Shown here piece after piece: positions 30,039 through 33,984 of a stretch of 33,984 nucleotides of DNA. A program made the position numbers and the translations under genes. The notes beneath the pieces were generated by a model, which worked only from the letters and a program-made list of their open reading frames with translations, had not been told where the DNA came from and did not search any database. The stretch lies in contig JAEYVE010000281.1 of assembly GCA_023432025.1 (NCBI GenBank), positions 1-33,984 on the forward strand. Direction: 5' to 3'. The stretch's first letter is position 1. Every line of letters starts with the position of its first letter. The stretch comes from Pseudomonadota bacterium (GTDB lineage Bacteria; Myxococcota_A; Polyangia; Polyangiales; Polyangiaceae).

Positions 30039-31391
30039 ATGGCGGACCATTACGACTACCTGGTCATCGGAGGTGGCAGCGGCGGCATCGCTTCGGCGCG
30101 CCGCGCGGCGAGCTACGGCGCAAAGGTCGCGCTGGTCGAAGAGCGACAGCTCGGCGGTACGTGCGTGAACCGCGGCTGCGTACCGAAAAAGATGACCTTC
30201 AATGTGGCGCACTTGGCTCACGCGCTCCGCGACGCGCAAAGCTACGGGTTCTCGCTCGACGGCGCGAAGACTGCGTTCGACTTCCGCGGCTTCAAGGCGA
30301 AAAGAGACGCCTACCTCGAGCGCCTGCAAGGCATCTACGCGCGAAACCTCGAGCTCGACCGCGTCGAGCGCGTCGTCGGTCGTGCGGTGTTCGTTGCGCC
30401 GCGCGAAGTCGAGGTGGCGGGGCGTCGCTTGTCGGGAGAGCACGTGCTCGTGGCGACCGGCGGGCGCCCCAAGGTGCCTCACATTCCTGGCGCCGAGCTG
30501 GGGATGACGTCCGACGACTTTTTCGAGTTGGAGGAGCTACCGAAGCGCGTTGCCGTGGTGGGCTCGGGGTACGTCGCCGTGGAGCTGGCCGGCATTTTCA
30601 ATGCGCTCGGGAGCAAAGTGACTTTGCTCTTGCGAAGGCAGCACGTGCTCGGTCGCTTCGACCCGCTCTTGCGCGAGGTGCTGCTCGAGGAGCTGTCGGC
30701 GACGGGCATCAATCTGGTGACGCGCTTTTTCCCCAAGTCCATCGAGCGTGAAAACGACTGTTTGACGCTGAGCGGTGAGCACGGTCAGTTCCACCAAGGG
30801 TTCGACTGTGTTTTGTGGGCCATCGGACGCACGCCGAACGCGCGTGGTTTCGGCCTCGTGCAGCAGGGGGTCGAGCTCGATGAGGAAGGGTTCGTGCGTG
30901 TGGACGAGTGGCAGGCGACGACCGGTGAGCGCATTTATGCGGTCGGCGACGTCACGGGAAAGCGTGAGCTTGCGCCGGTTGCCATCGCCGCTGGACGTCG
31001 CTTGGCGGACCGACTCTTTGGCGGACAAAAGGACGCCAAGCTCGACTACGACGACATTCCCAGCGTGGTCTTCAGCCATCCGCCCATCGGGACGGTGGGA
31101 CTCACGGAAGAAGAAGCGCACGAGCGCTACGGCGGCGAGGTCAAGTGCTACACGACGCGCTTCACGAACCTCTATCACGCGATGACTGCGCGGCGCGTTC
31201 CGACGGCCATGAAGCTCGTGACCGTCGGGCATGTGGAGAAGGTCGTCGGCATTCACGTGATTGGCCTGGGCGCCGACGAAATGATCCAGGGGTTCGCGGT
31301 GGCGCTCCGAATGGGAGCAACGAAGGCCGACTTCGATCGCACGGTGGCCATTCACCCGACGGCGTCCGAGGAGCTGGTCACGCTGCGGTGA
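30039..31391 (+). CDS. gor: Glutathione-disulfide reductase
   Basis: A 450-residue FAD- and NADPH-dependent disulfide reductase. The FAD motif YLVIGGGSGGIASARRAA (7-24), redox pair GGTCVNRGCVPKK (C42, C47), second dinucleotide motif AVVGSGYVAVELAGIF and the C-terminal active-site HPTASEE are all present. The long PIKV-type FAD segment YAVGDVTGKRELAPVAIAAGR fits glutathione reductase rather than dihydrolipoamide dehydrogenase or mercuric reductase; specificity for glutathione versus another thiol is inferred. GAAGAAG immediately precedes ATG 30039. Divergent from the radical SAM gene. Confidence 0.92.
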   Translation: MADHYDYLVIGGGSGGIASARRAASYGAKVALVEERQLGGTCVNRGCVPKKMTFNVAHLAHALRDAQSYGFSLDGAKTAFDFRGFKAKRDAYLERLQGIYARNLELDRVERVVGRAVFVAPREVEVAGRRLSGEHVLVATGGRPKVPHIPGAELGMTSDDFFELEELPKRVAVVGSGYVAVELAGIFNALGSKVTLLLRRQHVLGRFDPLLREVLLEELSATGINLVTRFFPKSIERENDCLTLSGEHGQFHQGFDCVLWAIGRTPNARGFGLVQQGVELDEEGFVRVDEWQATTGERIYAVGDVTGKRELAPVAIAAGRRLADRLFGGQKDAKLDYDDIPSVVFSHPPIGTVGLTEEEAHERYGGEVKCYTTRFTNLYHAMTARRVPTAMKLVTVGHVEKVVGIHVIGLGADEMIQGFAVALRMGATKADFDRTVAIHPTASEELVTLR

Positions 31392-31511
31392 GCCGAGGCG
31401 GTTGTGTCTCGCGCCGAGAGCAGAGCTGCGCTCGACGGGGTGCGAGCTGAGCCCAGCGGCTCTCTCTTTTTTTGGTCGCGACATCCGTTCGGTCGCTCTA
31501 GGGTGCGGCCC

Positions 31512-31868
31512 ATGACGATGACCAAGACTCCGAGCGGCCTCTCTTTCGAAGACACGCGTGAAGGCACCGGCGCGTCCCCGGAAAAGGGCCAAACCTGTGT
31601 CATGCACTACACCGGCTGGCTCTGGGTGAACGGCCAGAAGGATCGCAAGTTCGACAGCTCGTTGGACCGCGGCCGTCCGTTCTCCTTTCCGCTCGGCCTC
31701 GGGCGAGTGATTCGCGGTTGGGACGAAGGTGTGGCCTCCATGAAGGTCGGCGGGCAGCGCACGCTCCTCATTCCGCCGGACCTCGGCTACGGCGCAGCGG
31801 GCGCGGGCGGCGTGATTCCGCCGAACGCGACCTTGCTGTTCGAAGTGGAGCTGCTCGAGCTGGCGTGA
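31512..31868 (+). CDS. FKBP-type peptidyl-prolyl isomerase
   Basis: A 118-residue single-domain FKBP. Characteristic segments are HYTGWLWVNGQKDRKFDSSLDRGRPFSF (described here by HYTG, FDSS and RGRPFSF), LGLGRVIRGWDEGVASMKVGGQ and LIPPDLGYG, ending FEVELLEL. It catalyses cis-trans isomerisation of Xaa-Pro bonds. No signal peptide: cytoplasmic. ATG 31512 gives the usual length; the frame stays open upstream but without protein-like sequence. 120 bp from glutathione reductase, so it may have its own promoter. Confidence 0.92.
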   Translation: MTMTKTPSGLSFEDTREGTGASPEKGQTCVMHYTGWLWVNGQKDRKFDSSLDRGRPFSFPLGLGRVIRGWDEGVASMKVGGQRTLLIPPDLGYGAAGAGGVIPPNATLLFEVELLELA

Positions 31869-31972
31869 GTCGGCTCTGGGCGCGGGTGCTCGCGGGCTCC
31901 CGCGCACGTCGGGCCCGAGTGCTAGGCTGTAAACGAGGGCTCGCGCAGTTCGTCGTGGGCCCCGGGGGTGAC

Positions 31973-32476
31973 GTGAGCAAAGCGTTTACCAAAGACGAAA
32001 GCTCCGAGGCGCCGCTCTTCGTGGCGCCTCGCGCTTTTTTGCCCGAAGGCGTGCCCAACTACGTGACGGCGCGCGGGCTCTCGCTGCTCGAGGAGGAAGC
32101 GCGCACGTTGGAAGCAGAGCGACAAAGGCTGCTTGGCCTCGACGCGGCCGAGCACAAGGAGACGCTGCAAGCGCTCGCCGCGCGTCAACGAGCGCTCGCC
32201 GCGCGGCTCGATACGGCCCAGCTCGTGGATATGGCGGCGCAGCCCGCGGACGAGGTGCGCTTTGGAGCCTCGGTGACGCTTCGTTACGAGTCCGGCGAAG
32301 AGCGTACGTACCGCATCGTCGGGGTGGACGAAGCCGCACCCAGCGAAGGCACCATTGCGTTCGTATCTCCGCTTGCCAGAGCGCTCTTGGGAGAGAGGCA
32401 GGGGAGCTTCGTGAGCGTGCGCACACCGAGCGGCGAGGAAGAAGTCGAAGTGGTGCGCGTGGAGTACGGCGCGTAG
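31973..32476 (+). CDS. greB: GreB-type transcription cleavage factor
   Basis: A 167-residue GreA/GreB-family protein that rescues backtracked RNA polymerase by stimulating RNA cleavage. GTG 31973 gives the start MSKAFTKDES, typical of GreB. Residues about 35-85 form the coiled-coil finger (LSLLEEEARTLEAERQRL), and the C-terminal domain has FGASVTLRYESGEERTYRIVG, DEAAPSEGTIAFVSPLARALLG and VVRVEY. The acidic residues expected at the coiled-coil tip are less clear here (AERQRLLGLDAAEH), so exact activity is inferred. GGGGG upstream supports the start. Confidence 0.85.
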   Translation: MSKAFTKDESSEAPLFVAPRAFLPEGVPNYVTARGLSLLEEEARTLEAERQRLLGLDAAEHKETLQALAARQRALAARLDTAQLVDMAAQPADEVRFGASVTLRYESGEERTYRIVGVDEAAPSEGTIAFVSPLARALLGERQGSFVSVRTPSGEEEVEVVRVEYGA

Positions 32477-32592
32477 AGACGTAGTGCGGGAGCACCGGAC
32501 TTTGCGTCGTGGTGCCGCCCCAAAACCTGTCGTGCGTCACGAGCAAGCTCCGAAAGGCTGTCGGCGCTCGCGCTCCGCGTTGGGGCGTTCGC

Positions 32593-33804
32593 TCAGGGGC
32601 CGTCCGTCGGCGCGCGCAGGAGCTTGACGTGTCCTTTCAGACGTTCGCTGACCCAGACTTGGTTTTTCTTGTCGACGATGAGCGCGCCCACGCCGTCGAG
32701 GGATTCGACGAGCTCGAGGCCGCGCTTGGGGCCCAGAATGAACACGGCGTCGTCGATGGCGTCGGCGACGAGCGCGGTGGGAGCCCAGATGGTTACGCTG
32801 CGTGAGGCTGTTGCGGGATAGCCGGTCTTGGGATCGATGATGTGGTGGTAACGCCGCCCGTCTTTGATGAAGGAGCGCGCGTAGTCGCCAGCCGTGGAGA
32901 AGGCGTGGTCGGTGAGCGGCAGCGTCGCGAAGTAGCTGCCCTTTTCCCCGCGTGGGTCTTGCACGCCGCTGACCCATGGCGAGCCGTCCGGCTTTTTTCC
33001 AGCGCCGTACAAGTCGCCGCCGGCTTGCACCAAAAAGCTCTCGATGCCGGCTTTGCGCAGCACCGCGGCGGCGCGATCCACCGCGAAGCCCTTGGCAATG
33101 CCCCCGAGATCAATGGCGCGGCCCGGCGGAACGCGGACCCGACTGCCGGCCTTGTCGAGCTCGACGAGGCGGTAGTCCACGAACGCGGCGCGGCGCTTGG
33201 CTTCGGCTCGCGAAGGTGGCGTGGGGTTCGGCTCGGCGATGGAGCCGAACTTCCACAGATCCCCGAGGGTGTGAAAGGTGATGTCGAAGGCGCCGTCCGA
33301 AATTTGGCCTGCCCAAATGCCTCGCTCGATGACCTCGAACGTGTCTGCATGAATCGGCCAAAACTCACCTGCGTGCGCGTTGGCTTGGCTCAGCTCGCTC
33401 TCGGGACGAAACGTCGTCATGAGCGCCTCGAGGCGTCGAATTTCTTCGACGGCGTCGTGCATGGCCTTTTTGCAGACGGCCTCGGGAGCGCGCGCGCTGG
33501 TGACGGACACCAGGTGAATGCTGGTGCCCATGGCTTGGTCGTTGTGCTCGACCTTGTGAGGAGCATCCATCGCGCTGCCGGGCCGTGCGTTGGGGAGCTC
33601 TGCGACGGGGGGCGGAGCGCTGGGGCCCGGCGCAGCCGAGGCGGGGCCCGGGGCAGCCGCAGCGGAGGGCGCCGGCCGCGATTCGGACGACTCCCTGTCG
33701 CATCCCGTGAGCAGCAGCGCGAGCGCGAAACCGCCCCAGAGAGCGGCGAACGCCGTCAAATTTCGCTCGAATTTCGAGGAGCCGCGCGCCAGGGGCTGCA
33801 CCAT
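32593..33804 (-). CDS. apbE: ApbE family FAD:protein FMN transferase (lipoprotein)
   Basis: A 403-residue ApbE-type flavin transferase that attaches FMN to Thr in targets such as NqrB/C and RnfG, in the periplasm. The N-terminus has a lipobox LLTGC (Cys at about 35), then a Pro/Ala-rich linker (36-75). The core has MGTSIHLVSV, FRPESELSQAN, GAFDITFHTLGDLW, AIDLGGIAKGFAVDRA, FLVQAGGDLYG, and the Mg-binding RRYHHIIDPKTGYPA, ADAIDDAVFILG. No obvious FMN-carrying partner is in the window. Convergent with greB. Confidence 0.93.
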   Translation of the reverse strand: MVQPLARGSSKFERNLTAFAALWGGFALALLLTGCDRESSESRPAPSAAAAPGPASAAPGPSAPPPVAELPNARPGSAMDAPHKVEHNDQAMGTSIHLVSVTSARAPEAVCKKAMHDAVEEIRRLEALMTTFRPESELSQANAHAGEFWPIHADTFEVIERGIWAGQISDGAFDITFHTLGDLWKFGSIAEPNPTPPSRAEAKRRAAFVDYRLVELDKAGSRVRVPPGRAIDLGGIAKGFAVDRAAAVLRKAGIESFLVQAGGDLYGAGKKPDGSPWVSGVQDPRGEKGSYFATLPLTDHAFSTAGDYARSFIKDGRRYHHIIDPKTGYPATASRSVTIWAPTALVADAIDDAVFILGPKRGLELVESLDGVGALIVDKKNQVWVSERLKGHVKLLRAPTDGP

Positions 33805-33862
33805 GGTGGGGCTTCTCTATCACGGGTCGCGCCTTCGGTGCTTCTTGCGTAGGCTCGCCGTG

Positions 33863-33984
33863 ATGGCGCGTCCTCATCGCGTTTGGTTTTTGCCCAGGGC
33901 GTTTGCCCGGGGCGCGCTGCGTGCGTTTTTCGTCGGCGCGCTCGTTTGCTTGTCGCTTCGTCCCGCGCTCGCGCAGCACGGTCC
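33863..33984 (+). CDS. Start of an exported protein cut by the window edge
   Basis: ATG 33863 opens a frame to the window end with 40 codons. It reads as a signal peptide: basic MARPHRVWFLPRAFARG, hydrophobic ALRAFFVGALVCLSL, cleavage site PALA-QHG. The mature protein is not visible, so no function can be given. It is divergent from apbE (58 bp gap). Confidence 0.6.
   Translation, partial: MARPHRVWFLPRAFARGALRAFFVGALVCLSLRPALAQHG

Noticed and set aside
30537..31907. 456-codon frame antisense to glutathione reductase
   Set aside because: Shadow frame; glutathione reductase motifs on the plus strand are decisive.
32477..32592. Terminator between greB and apbE
   Set aside because: Only a bulged 8-bp stem (GCGG-GAG-CACC with GGTGCCGC) is visible, with no U-tract.
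1..33984. tRNA, rRNA, CRISPR array or insertion sequence
   Set aside because: No T-loop-like GTTCRA segments with matching stems outside coding DNA, no regular spaced repeats, and no transposase or terminal inverted repeats were seen.

Overview
This is a gene-dense, very GC-rich bacterial chromosome segment. It most likely comes from a myxobacterium (Myxococcota, probably Polyangiales). The reasons are the MYXO-CTERM-like C-terminal tail on a heme protein, short lipoproteins rich in Thr-Gly-Gly, a heme-motif outer-membrane barrel, and strongly GC-biased third codon positions. The taxon is inferred from style; no rRNA or tRNA gene is visible. About 33 protein genes are supported, mostly housekeeping or metabolic, and no insertion sequence, phage or CRISPR array is present.

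Layout. 1-570: a possible gene tail, then about 500 bp of noncoding DNA with purine-rich repeats, hairpins and a G-quadruplex motif. 567-3830: slyX, an unrecognised 371-aa protein, an AmgK-like sugar/aminoglycoside kinase and an rsmG-like methyltransferase. 4043-6703: a YceI-family periplasmic protein, a beta-barrel with an N-terminal heme motif, and a second monoheme protein with a MYXO-CTERM-like anchor. 6962-11476: an ergothioneine locus (egtD on the minus strand; egtC-egtB on the plus strand, followed by a 5'-3' exonuclease) and a small TGG-rich lipoprotein. 11537-16011: an outer-membrane protein, a PrsW-type membrane protease, 5-formyl-THF cyclo-ligase, a lactonase-type beta-propeller and a family 2 glycosyltransferase. 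16109-21585 (minus): a tightly packed argD-argF-'P-type ATPase'-fur cluster. 21784-24199 (minus): HU, an RlmI-type rRNA methyltransferase and a HAD phosphatase. 24740-25842 (minus): a transaldolase-like aldolase and ybeY. 26067-27907 (plus): a membrane protein overlapping a PDZ-alpha/beta-hydrolase fusion. 28053-29924 (minus): a radical SAM/SPASM enzyme and a zinc-ribbon/TGG-rich membrane protein. 30039-33984: glutathione reductase, FKBP isomerase, GreB, an ApbE lipoprotein and the start of one more exported protein.

Three items stand out. (1) The 929-residue P1B-ATPase homologue read between argF and fur has lost the phosphorylated Asp (Cys in its place), the TGE loop and the GDGxND hinge, yet keeps an intact reading frame, the membrane layout, a Cys-Pro ion-site motif and the HP motif. 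It looks like a pseudo-enzyme metal sensor or scaffold. (2) The radical SAM/SPASM protein sits beside a small Cys-zinc-ribbon, Gly-rich protein whose conserved-looking C-terminal tail could be a modification substrate. (3) The heme-barrel and MYXO-CTERM monoheme pair could form an outer-membrane redox conduit. All three functional readings are inference.
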